Below are positions 1-5,641 of a stretch of 5,763 nt of DNA, piece by piece. Source of the stretch: Clostridia bacterium (GTDB lineage Bacteria; Bacillota; Clostridia; Oscillospirales; Ruminococcaceae). Each line of letters starts with the position of its first letter. The first letter of the stretch is position 1. The notes beneath the pieces were generated by a model, which did no database searches, was not told the DNA's origin, and saw only the letters and a program-made list of their open reading frames with translations. The stretch is taken from assembly GCA_009177225.1 (NCBI GenBank), contig WFLZ01000117.1, positions 21,670-27,432 on the forward strand, read 5' to 3'. The translations under genes were made by a program, and so were the position numbers.

Positions 1-85
1 TGAGGCTAAGGACGATATTGTTCTTATCGCAGAAAAAGAGGGTCTTACCGCACACGCCAATGCTATTAAAGTACGCTTCGAATGA
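1..85 (+). CDS. hisD: Histidinol dehydrogenase, C-terminal end (partial)
   Basis: Codons begin at base 2 and give 27 residues before a TGA at 83-85; the 5' part lies outside the window. The stretch EKEGLTAHANAIKVRFE matches the conserved C-terminus of histidinol dehydrogenase. The His in LTAHAN corresponds to the C-terminal zinc-ligand histidine of the family (His419 in E. coli). The enzyme carries out the last two steps of the pathway, the NAD-dependent oxidation of histidinol through histidinal to histidine in the cytoplasm. Its place directly ahead of hisC on the same strand supports the call. It ends soon after this motif and lacks the short extra tail of the E. coli protein. Only the tail can be judged, so whether the rest of the gene is intact is unknown. 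Confidence 0.93.
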   Translation, partial: EAKDDIVLIAEKEGLTAHANAIKVRFE

Positions 86-93
86 TTTGCTGA

Positions 94-118
94 AAGCCTG
101 TTCTTACAGGGCAGGCTT
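94..118 (+). other. Hairpin in the hisD-hisC gap
   Basis: A perfect 7-base inverted repeat (AAGCCTG at 94-100, CAGGCTT at 112-118) can extend inward through two G-U pairs, one C-G and one U-A to an 11-pair stem with a 3-base loop (105-107). It fills much of the 59-base gap between the hisD stop and hisC start. No T-run follows on the + strand (the next bases are CTGATTAAAG), so it is not a normal Rho-independent terminator. It may be an mRNA processing or stability element, or a partial terminator that lowers transcription into hisC; this is inference. Confidence 0.5.
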
Positions 119-128
119 CTGATTAAAG

Positions 129-133
129 AAAGG
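129..133 (+). promoter_or_regulatory. Ribosome binding site deciding the hisC start
   Basis: AAAGG at 129-133 lies 11 bases before the ATG at 145 and only 2 bases before an in-frame GTG at 136. The GTG is too close to be used, so ATG 145 is the better hisC start, giving an N-terminus of MNKNKWEENV. Confidence 0.6.
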
Positions 134-144
134 CAGTGTTTAAA

Positions 145-1209
145 ATGAACAAAAACAAATGGGAGGAAAATGTCCGCAGAGTTGTTCCGTACACTCCGGG
201 CGAACAGCCGAAAGACAAGGATATAATCAAGCTCAACACAAACGAGAATCCATATCCACCTGCTCCGGCTGTCCGTGAAATTCTTGATAACTTTGATGTT
301 TCACAGATGCGTCTTTATCCCAATCCTGATTCTGAAATTCTTGTAAATGCACTTGCTGAACGTTACGGCGTAAAACCCTCACAGGTGTTTGTCGGGGTAG
401 GTTCAGACGACGTTATTTCAATGGCATTCATGACGTTCTTCAATTCAGACAAACCTGTACTTTTTCCCGATATTACATATTCTTTCTATGATGTATGGGC
501 TGACGTTTATCGTATTCCATATAAAACCTGTCCGCTCCGTGATGACTTTACAATTAATCCCGACGACTACAAACAGGAAAACGGTGGTATAATTTTCCCG
601 AATCCTAACGCTCCCACAGGTGTTCTTGAAAGTGTTGACATGATTGAAGATATTATAAAATCAAATCCCGATTCAGTGGTTATGATTGACGAGGCATATA
701 TAGATTTCGGCGGTGAAAGCTGTCTGCCGCTTATTGAAAAGTACGAAAATCTGCTTGTTATACAGACTTTCTCAAAGTCACGCTCTATGGCTGGTATGAG
801 AATTGGTTTCGCTATAGGAAACGAAAAACTTATAAAATACATGAATGATGTCAAATTTTCTGTCAACTCCTATACAATGAATACTGTTACACAAATTTGC
901 GGTGCGGAGACAGTACGTGATGAAAAGTATTTCCAAGATACTGTAAATAAGATTATAGAGATCCGTGAGTATTCAAAGAAAAAACTTGCAGAACTCGGCT
1001 TTGAATTTACTGATTCAATGAGTAACTTTATTTTTGCAGGTCACAAGACAAAAGACGCAGGATATATTTTTGAGGAACTGAAAAAGCGTAAAATATTTGT
1101 CCGCTACTGGAACAAGCCGAGAATTAACAATTATATGAGAATTACAGTCGGTACGGACGAAGAAATGAACGCATTATTTAAGGCACTGGAGGAAATTCTG
1201 CATGAATGA
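145..1209 (+). CDS. hisC: Histidinol-phosphate aminotransferase
   Basis: This PLP-dependent class I/II aminotransferase converts imidazole acetol phosphate plus glutamate to histidinol phosphate plus 2-oxoglutarate in the cytoplasm. Visible landmarks in the 354-residue product are LNTNENPYPP (residues 30-39), the cofactor phosphate-binding GVGSDD (84-89), NPNAPTG (153-159), IDEAY with the pyridine-nitrogen Asp182 (181-185), the Schiff-base Lys211 in TFSKS, Arg219 in GMRIGFA, and the substrate-carboxylate Arg332 in YMRITVGT. Length is normal and nothing is broken. The start is ATG 145 (ribosome site AAAGG at 129-133); a GTG at 136 would add three residues but sits too near that site. The 3' end overlaps hisB by 8 bases, which implies coupled translation. 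A tyrosine or phenylalanine aminotransferase is less likely given the his neighbours. Confidence 0.98.
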   Translation: MNKNKWEENVRRVVPYTPGEQPKDKDIIKLNTNENPYPPAPAVREILDNFDVSQMRLYPNPDSEILVNALAERYGVKPSQVFVGVGSDDVISMAFMTFFNSDKPVLFPDITYSFYDVWADVYRIPYKTCPLRDDFTINPDDYKQENGGIIFPNPNAPTGVLESVDMIEDIIKSNPDSVVMIDEAYIDFGGESCLPLIEKYENLLVIQTFSKSRSMAGMRIGFAIGNEKLIKYMNDVKFSVNSYTMNTVTQICGAETVRDEKYFQDTVNKIIEIREYSKKKLAELGFEFTDSMSNFIFAGHKTKDAGYIFEELKKRKIFVRYWNKPRINNYMRITVGTDEEMNALFKALEEILHE

Positions 1210-1795
1210 TTTTATAAGAAAAGGCAGTGTCAGCCGTACAACAAGAGAGACTGATATAAATATATCTGTATCTTTAGACAATAAAGGCATTGCCGATATA
1301 TCGACGGGAATCGGCTTTTTTGACCATATGTTAACGGCATTGTCGGTACACAGCGGTATAAGCATGACTATAAAAGTAAAAGGCGACCTGCACGTTGACT
1401 GTCACCATACAATAGAAGATACGGGAATTGCACTCGGTCAGGCACTCGGTCAGGCACTCGGCAACAAGTCGGGAATTGTGCGTTACGGTACTTCATATAT
1501 TCCTATGGACGAATCACTTGCAATGGCAAGTCTTGACCTCAGCAACAGACCGTTTCTTGTGTTCAACTGTGATTTCACAAACCAGTCATGCGGTGAATAT
1601 GACCTTTGTATGACAGAAGAATTTTTCCGTGCGTTTGCTTTCAATTCAGGAATGACGCTTCACATAAATCTGCTTTACGGCTCTAACGACCACCACAAAG
1701 CAGAAGCCATATACAAGGCAGTTGCACACGCTCTTAAAACTGCTGTCACAAAAAATTCCGACGGTGCTGTACTTTCTACAAAGGGGGTTTTATAA
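1202..1795 (+). CDS. hisB: Imidazoleglycerol-phosphate dehydratase (monofunctional)
   Basis: HisB dehydrates imidazole glycerol phosphate to imidazole acetol phosphate, using a manganese centre in a large homomeric assembly. The 197-residue product shows the family signatures: GIGFFDHML (37-44), the metal-binding DCHHTIEDTG (66-75) and SNDHHKAEA (161-169). The length is that of the stand-alone dehydratase, with no N-terminal HAD phosphatase domain as in E. coli, so histidinol phosphate must be dephosphorylated by another enzyme. The ATG lies inside the end of hisC, 9 bases after a good GGAGG at 1188-1192. The segment ALGQALGQALG (77-87) is coded by a perfect 12-base tandem repeat, yet the alignment length here is normal for the family. 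The gene ends one base before the hisH ATG. Confidence 0.98.
   Translation: MNDFIRKGSVSRTTRETDINISVSLDNKGIADISTGIGFFDHMLTALSVHSGISMTIKVKGDLHVDCHHTIEDTGIALGQALGQALGNKSGIVRYGTSYIPMDESLAMASLDLSNRPFLVFNCDFTNQSCGEYDLCMTEEFFRAFAFNSGMTLHINLLYGSNDHHKAEAIYKAVAHALKTAVTKNSDGAVLSTKGVL
1430..1461 (+). repeat. 12-base tandem repeat inside hisB, about 2.7 copies
   Basis: The unit GCACTCGGTCAG starts at 1430 and 1442, with a partial copy (GCACTCGG) at 1454-1461, all identical. It encodes ALGQ-ALGQ-ALGN just after the DCHHTIED metal motif. E. coli HisB has the same number of residues here (ALGEALKIALGDK), so the repeat has not lengthened the protein. Confidence 0.85.
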
Positions 1796-1796
1796 A

Positions 1797-2399
1797 ATGA
1801 TTGCAATAATTGACTACGGTGCAGGAAATATTTTCAGTGTTAAAAATGCCCTTGACTATCTCGGACTTGAAAACATTCTGACATCTGATAAAGATTCAAT
1901 AAAGAATGCCGACGCTGTAATTCTTCCGGGAGTGGGAGCATTTCCGTCTGCAATGAAAATGCTTGAAAATTCGGGACTTGTCGAAACCATAAAGGAAGAA
2001 GCCACAAAAAAGCCTTTTCTGGGAATATGTCTCGGAATGCAGTTGATTTTTGAAAAGGGATATGAATTTGAGGAGTGCGACGGTCTCGGACTTATAAAAG
2101 GCTCTGTTCGCAAAATGGAAAGAACTGACTTGATTATTCCGCATATGGGTTGGAACAAACTTGAAGTTTTGAATGACTGTAAACTGCTTGACGGTATCGG
2201 CGACAATGAGTATGTATATTTCGTACACTCGTATAAGGCAGAATGTGCGGACAGTGATATTTCCGCTTACTGCGAATACGGTGGACGTGTTCCTGCACTT
2301 GTTCACGACGGAAAATATGTATACGGAGCTCAGTTTCATCCCGAAAAGAGTGGTGAAACAGGCTTGAAAATACTGAAAAATTTCGGAGGTCTGATATGA
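1797..2399 (+). CDS. hisH: Imidazole glycerol phosphate synthase, glutaminase subunit
   Basis: HisH is the class I glutamine amidotransferase subunit of IGP synthase. It hydrolyses glutamine and passes ammonia to HisF. In the 200-residue product the oxyanion-region motif PGVGAF (44-49), the nucleophile Cys78 in GICLGMQ, and the His181/Glu183 pair in AQFHPEKSG complete the catalytic triad; the N-terminal IDYGAGN (5-11) is typical. Length is normal. The frame is open upstream into hisB, but ATG 1797 fits the family N-terminus and follows AAGGGGG (1781-1787) by 9 bases. It starts one base after hisB ends and overlaps hisA by 4 bases (ATGA). Its partner hisF lies about 1.7 kb downstream, beyond hisA and the accessory ATP-grasp gene. 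Confidence 0.98.
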   Translation: MIAIIDYGAGNIFSVKNALDYLGLENILTSDKDSIKNADAVILPGVGAFPSAMKMLENSGLVETIKEEATKKPFLGICLGMQLIFEKGYEFEECDGLGLIKGSVRKMERTDLIIPHMGWNKLEVLNDCKLLDGIGDNEYVYFVHSYKAECADSDISAYCEYGGRVPALVHDGKYVYGAQFHPEKSGETGLKILKNFGGLI

Positions 2400-3118
2400 T
2401 TATTTTACCTGCAATAGATATTAAAGACGGCAACTGTGTACGACTTTTCAAGGGTGACTTTTCGACCGTTGAAAAAGTAGCTTCCGACTATCTTGAAACC
2501 GCTAAAAGTTTTGAAGATGCAGGAGCTGAATGGATTCACATGGTTGACCTCGACGGTGCAAAAGAGGGCAGACCCGTCAACACAAAAATCTATACAGACG
2601 TTGCCGAAAAGACGAATTTAAAGGTTGAACTCGGTGGAGGTATCAGAAGTCTTGAAACGATTCAGGAGTATCTGAATATGGGTATTTCGAGAGTTATACT
2701 CGGCTCTGTCGCACTGAAAAATCCTGCACTTGTCCGTGACGCTGTTGAGAAGTTCGGCAGTGAAAAGATAGTCGTAGGCATTGACGCTATGAACGGCATG
2801 GTTGCTACTGAGGGCTGGCTTGAAACTTCCGACGTGAACTATATCGACCTTGCAAACCAGATGATAAAGTCAGGTGTTAAATACTTCATATTCACCGACA
2901 TATCAAAGGACGGTACGCTTTCGGGTGTGAATAAAGAACAGTTGCAGGCTCTCGCAGACGGTACGGAAAACTGTAACATAATCGCAAGCGGTGGCGTTCA
3001 CACAATGGACGACATAAAAACCTGCAAGGAAATGGGGCTTTACGGAACTATCTGCGGAAAGTCTATCTATAAGGGTACACTGAATTTAAGAGAGGCTGTT
3101 GAATATGCGAGTATTTAG
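2396..3118 (+). CDS. hisA: ProFAR isomerase (phosphoribosylformimino-AICAR-P isomerase)
   Basis: This (beta-alpha)8 barrel isomerase opens the ribose ring of ProFAR to give PRFAR, the substrate of HisF. The 240-residue product has the catalytic pair Asp8 (PAIDIKDG) and Asp130 (VGIDAMNG), phosphate-binding elements ELGGGIR (78-84), ILGS (101-104), ASGGV (197-201) and GKSIYKG (221-227), and FTDISKDGT (166-174) in the second half-barrel. Trp141 (EGWLETS) matches the family's substrate-stacking residue. The ATG overlaps the hisH stop (ATGA), 6 bases after GGAGG at 2385-2389. The gene is complete and of normal length. Immediately after its TAG the AT content rises and the accessory block begins, so the usual direct hisA-hisF junction is interrupted. 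Confidence 0.98.
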   Translation: MIILPAIDIKDGNCVRLFKGDFSTVEKVASDYLETAKSFEDAGAEWIHMVDLDGAKEGRPVNTKIYTDVAEKTNLKVELGGGIRSLETIQEYLNMGISRVILGSVALKNPALVRDAVEKFGSEKIVVGIDAMNGMVATEGWLETSDVNYIDLANQMIKSGVKYFIFTDISKDGTLSGVNKEQLQALADGTENCNIIASGGVHTMDDIKTCKEMGLYGTICGKSIYKGTLNLREAVEYASI

Positions 3119-3124
3119 AAAATG

Positions 3125-3145
3125 AAGGTGATTATATAATAGATG
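3125..3145 (+). promoter_or_regulatory. Shine-Dalgarno-like site followed by an AUG-UAA start-stop
   Basis: AAGGTGA (3125-3131) resembles a ribosome site and is followed after 11 bases by ATG 3143-3145, which runs straight into TAA (3146-3148). The expected first codons of the ATP-grasp protein begin at this point in another frame (GTA 3145, ATA, TTA, TTT, CCG). This is probably the original start of the gene, now put out of frame by loss of a base or a few bases. Whether it still loads ribosomes is unknown. Confidence 0.45.
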
Positions 3146-3990
3146 TAATATTATTTCCGTCAAGCTATTTTTCGGCGAAAGAAGTTGACGAGGATTTACA
3201 GCCGGAATATAATGCAGTAAAGGAAACAGGACTTTTTAATATAATAATTTTCGGATATGATAAGTGGTTCAATGAAAATAAACTTATTCTGAATCGTGTT
3301 CCGGATTCTCCGTGTAACGCTGTTATGCGTGGCTGGATGATGAAACCTGAACAATATATCACATTTTACGAAAAATTATATAGTCATAATATACGATTGG
3401 TTACTACTCCAGAAGAATATAATTTAATGCATATCTTTCCGAACATATACAGTGTATTCGGGAACGATACCGCCCGAATGAAGATTTTCCCTTTGCATAA
3501 AAAGATTGATGTAGAATCAATTAAAAAAACTTTCGGAAGATTTATGGTAAAGGATTTTGTGAAGTCTGTAAAAGGTACTCAATTTCCACGTTTTTTTGAC
3601 ATTTCAGTAACGCAGGAGAAATTCAATGAATATATGGAAATCTTTTATAAATACCGTGGGAATTTACTGACGGGCGGTATCTGTATAAAGGAATTTCTTG
3701 ATTTGAAGTATTATAATGAAAAAACAAATGAATACAGAGTGTTTTATATAAATAATAAAATAGCATCTGTCAGCAGAAATTCAGGTCAGGAACAATATAC
3801 AAATCAACCACCAACAGAGTTACTTGAAAAATATAGTAATCTTTCAAGTTGTTATTATACAATTGATTATGTAGAGTTATCGGACGGAACGTGGAAAGTT
3901 ATAGAAGCCGGTGACGGAAGTGTTTCCGGTTTGTCGGAAAATCAGAATATCTACAGTTATTTCAGAACGTTGTTTTATGCTTTTGAATAA
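3145..3990 (+). pseudogene. R2K-clade ATP-grasp protein; domain open but no usable start codon
   Basis: The frame is open from 3103 to the TAA at 3988-3990. From codon 3145 it encodes 281 residues resembling the ATP-grasp family that I recall as Pfam R2K_3 (formerly DUF4343). Numbering from 3145: the N-terminal strand VILFPSSYF (1-9), VDEDLQPEY (14-22), RGWMMKPEQY (62-71), TPEEYNLMH (88-96), the nucleotide-side RFMVKDFVKSVKG (132-144), GGICIKEF (177-184), NEYRVFY (195-201), then DYVELSDGTW (241-250) and IEAGDG (253-258) with likely metal-binding acids. ATP-grasp enzymes join a carboxylate to an amine through an acyl-phosphate; R2K members are predicted protein or peptide modifiers, with substrate unknown here. 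No ATG, GTG or TTG occurs in frame before ATG 3325, which would delete 60 conserved residues. AT-rich composition unlike hisA suggests transfer. Frameshifted gene, sequence error and unusual initiation are all possible. Confidence 0.7.
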
Positions 3991-4066
3991 AAGTAACTGG
4001 CATTGGGACAGTGCAGAAAAACTATATCGTAAAACTCACAAAAATTTTCTAAAAATGAAATCTTAA
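3977..4066 (+). other. Short orphan reading frame, possible gene remnant
   Basis: A 29-residue frame starts at ATG 3977 inside the end of the ATP-grasp gene, in a different frame, and ends at TAA 4064-4066. The part outside the ATP-grasp gene ([18 protein letters not shown]) has a protein-like composition rich in Trp, His and charged residues, unlike random AT-rich sequence. No ribosome site precedes the ATG. It could be the 5' stub of a gene that once followed the ATP-grasp gene and was cut off when the sequence rejoined hisF, or chance. I do not recognise the family with confidence. Confidence 0.3.
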
Positions 4067-4091
4067 AGTTGCAACTTCTGATTTATAATAC

Positions 4092-4099
4092 AAAGGAGG
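4092..4099 (+). promoter_or_regulatory. Strong ribosome binding site of hisF
   Basis: AAAGGAGG lies 8 bases before ATG 4108. It fixes the hisF start there rather than at an in-frame TTG at 4069, and lets hisF be translated independently of the disturbed upstream gene. Confidence 0.85.
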
Positions 4100-4107
4100 C
4101 TGAAAAA

Positions 4108-4863
4108 ATGCTTGCAAAAAGAATAATCCCGTGCCTTGACGTGAGAAACGGCAAGGTAGTAAAGGGAGTAAATTTTGAAGGAGTACGAGATGTCGGCGAC
4201 CCCGTTGAGTGTGCAGAGGAGTACAATAGACAGGGTGCGGACGAAATCGTATTTTATGACATAACTGCGTCTTTTGAGGGCAGGGGAGTTTTCCTCGACG
4301 TTGTGAGGGAAACAGCTAAAAAAGTATTCGTACCGCTTACCGTAGGAGGTGGAATAAAGACCGTTGACGACATTCGTGAAACTTTGAGAGCCGGTGCGGA
4401 CAAAGTTTCTGTAAATTCTCAGGCGGTGAAAAATCCACAGCTTATACATGATGGTGCGGATATATTCGGCAGTCAGTGCATATGCGTTGGAATTGACGCA
4501 AAAAAAATTGCCGACCACAAGTGGACGGTTTATATAAACGGTGGACGTGTAGATATGGGAATTGACCTTATTGACTGGGTTCATCAGATTGAAAAACTCG
4601 GAGCAGGTGAAATCTGTCTGAACTCAATTGACGCTGACGGCACTAAAGAGGGTTTTGACATTGAAATGCTGAAAGCCGTGTGTGATAATTGCAGTATACC
4701 TGTAATAGCAAGCGGTGGTGCAGGAAAGATAAACGACTTTGCAGAAGTCTTTGAAAAGACAGGTGCAACAGCAGCACTTGCGGCATCACTTTTCCACTTC
4801 AAAGAACTCACCGTACAGGAAGTAAAATCCTATTGCAGAAACAAGGGTGTAATTGTCCGGTAG
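4108..4863 (+). CDS. hisF: Imidazole glycerol phosphate synthase, cyclase subunit
   Basis: HisF is the (beta-alpha)8 barrel partner of HisH. It uses ammonia channelled through the barrel to cleave and cyclise PRFAR into imidazole glycerol phosphate and AICAR, the latter feeding purine synthesis. The 251-residue product carries the catalytic Asp11 ([14 protein letters not shown], 7-20) and Asp130 (VGIDAKK), phosphate sites TVGGGIK (78-84), SVNSQA (101-106), ASGGAGK (201-207) and AASLFHF (225-231), and SIDADGT (173-179). In that last segment the frequent LTSxDRDG form reads LNSIDADG. Length is normal. The N-terminus [12 protein letters not shown] is typical, so ATG 4108 is the start. The gene is separated from hisA by nearly 1 kb of accessory sequence but looks fully functional. 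Confidence 0.98.
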   Translation: MLAKRIIPCLDVRNGKVVKGVNFEGVRDVGDPVECAEEYNRQGADEIVFYDITASFEGRGVFLDVVRETAKKVFVPLTVGGGIKTVDDIRETLRAGADKVSVNSQAVKNPQLIHDGADIFGSQCICVGIDAKKIADHKWTVYINGGRVDMGIDLIDWVHQIEKLGAGEICLNSIDADGTKEGFDIEMLKAVCDNCSIPVIASGGAGKINDFAEVFEKTGATAALAASLFHFKELTVQEVKSYCRNKGVIVR

Positions 4864-4869
4864 ATATAC

Positions 4870-4875
4870 GGGAGG
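4870..4875 (+). promoter_or_regulatory. Ribosome binding site of the small membrane-protein gene
   Basis: GGGAGG lies 8 bases before ATG 4884, which selects this start over an in-frame ATG at 4833 located inside hisF. Confidence 0.75.
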
Positions 4876-4883
4876 TTATTTAT

Positions 4884-5219
4884 ATGCTGAATAAACTAAA
4901 AAATATATATCCGTTTTTTTATGGAGCTTTCGGCAGTCTCGGACTTATATGCTGTACAAATATATTTTTAGATTTTGATTATAAAATCTCTGAACACCCA
5001 TATGCACACCCGTTCTGTCTCATTGCCGGAAGCCTTTCACTGATTATATGTATGGCTGTATTCTGTCTTGACATAATGTCGTTTATAGACGAGGAGAGAA
5101 AACTTCGCCGTCTTTTGCGTACAATTTATATAACCTTAATATTATTTATAGGTTTTGCGGGTATGTGGTCGAGAATGTTGACGGTTGTAAGTGCATTTAT
5201 AAAATACATGGGGTGGTGA
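4884..5219 (+). CDS. Small predicted membrane protein, unknown function
   Basis: The 111-residue product has three hydrophobic stretches long enough to span the membrane, at about residues 9-30 (FFYGAFGSLGLICC core), 42-66 (LIAGSLSLIICMAVF core) and 80-104 (TIYITLILFIGFAG core). A charged segment, DEERKLRRLLR (69-79), lies between the second and third. That basic patch would favour a cytoplasmic loop there. No catalytic motif or cleavable signal peptide is evident and I do not recognise the family. The start at ATG 4884 is supported by GGGAGG at 4870-4875. The gene lies 20 bases after hisF and 4 bases before the acetyltransferase gene, so it is very likely cotranscribed with the his genes. 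A role in histidine synthesis is not implied by anything in the protein. It could be an accessory gene carried in the operon. Confidence 0.8.
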   Translation: MLNKLKNIYPFFYGAFGSLGLICCTNIFLDFDYKISEHPYAHPFCLIAGSLSLIICMAVFCLDIMSFIDEERKLRRLLRTIYITLILFIGFAGMWSRMLTVVSAFIKYMGW

Positions 5220-5223
5220 TAAA

Positions 5224-5628
5224 ATGAACATAATATATAAAGATACTCATGACTTTAATTGTGAACAACTTGAAGATTTGTTTTTGTCTGTTGAATGGTC
5301 GTCGGGTCGCTATCCTGATAAGCTTGTAACGGCAATGAAAAACTTTGAGACAGTTTTTTCAGCATGGGACGGCAATAAGCTTGTCGGCATGATATGTGCG
5401 ATGGACGACGGAATTATGACGGCTTATGTTCATTATCTGCTTGTAAACCCTGAATATCAGGACAAAAAAATAGGCAGAGAACTTGTCAGAATGATAAAGG
5501 AAAAATATTCTGATTATCTTAGAATAGTAGTGGTTGCGTATAATTCTGAACTTGCTTTTTATGAAAAATGCGGATTTGAAAAATCAGATAATGCAAGTCC
5601 GATGTTTATAACGTCATTATGGACTTAG
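5224..5628 (+). CDS. GNAT family N-acetyltransferase
   Basis: The 134-residue product fits a compact GNAT domain, which moves an acetyl group from acetyl-CoA to an amine; the substrate cannot be read from the sequence. Evidence: the beta-strand pair FSAWDGNKLVGMICAM (45-60), the beta4-alpha3 acetyl-CoA region VHYLLVNPEYQ (69-79) and KKIGRELV (81-88), and the C-terminal AYNSELAFYEKCGF (105-118) with the conserved Tyr and Gly-Phe. The usual Q/R-x-x-G-x-G/A pyrophosphate loop reads Q-D-K-K-I-G, so its first Gly is Lys82. The start ATG follows GGTGGTGA (5212-5219), which includes the stop codon of the preceding gene, so the pair is probably coupled. hisI begins 13 bases after its stop. It is likely transcribed with the his operon, but a link to histidine metabolism is unproven. 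Confidence 0.9.
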   Translation: MNIIYKDTHDFNCEQLEDLFLSVEWSSGRYPDKLVTAMKNFETVFSAWDGNKLVGMICAMDDGIMTAYVHYLLVNPEYQDKKIGRELVRMIKEKYSDYLRIVVVAYNSELAFYEKCGFEKSDNASPMFITSLWT

Positions 5629-5641
5629 AAAGGAGAATTAA

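Noticed and set aside
1722..1796. N-terminal extension of HisH into hisB (ATG 1722)
   Set aside because: The HisH family begins at MIAIIDYGAGN, ATG 1797 has a good ribosome site, and the extra 25 residues are out-of-frame hisB sequence.
3135..3140. TATAAT as a promoter for the ATP-grasp gene
   Set aside because: No recognisable -35 at proper spacing (3112-3117 is TATTTA); transcription would begin inside the coding region. Better explained as AT-rich spacer.
3325..3990. A complete 221-residue gene starting at ATG 3325
   Set aside because: The frame continues upstream with conserved-looking sequence (VILFPSSYF, VDEDLQPEY), so this Met is internal to the domain. There is no ribosome site just before it.
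4084..4089. TATAAT as a -10 box of a private hisF promoter
   Set aside because: No -35 at 16-18 bases upstream, and the predicted transcript start near 4096 would fall within the hisF ribosome site.
4063..4584. Long antisense open frame (173 codons) opposite hisF, and similar ones opposite hisH and hisC
   Set aside because: They lie entirely or nearly so opposite confident his genes, have no family resemblance or ribosome site, and reflect codon bias of the coding strand.
4970..4989. Inverted repeat AGATTTT/AAAATCT in the membrane-protein gene
   Set aside because: AT-only stem but for one pair, within coding sequence and with no T-run; likely chance.
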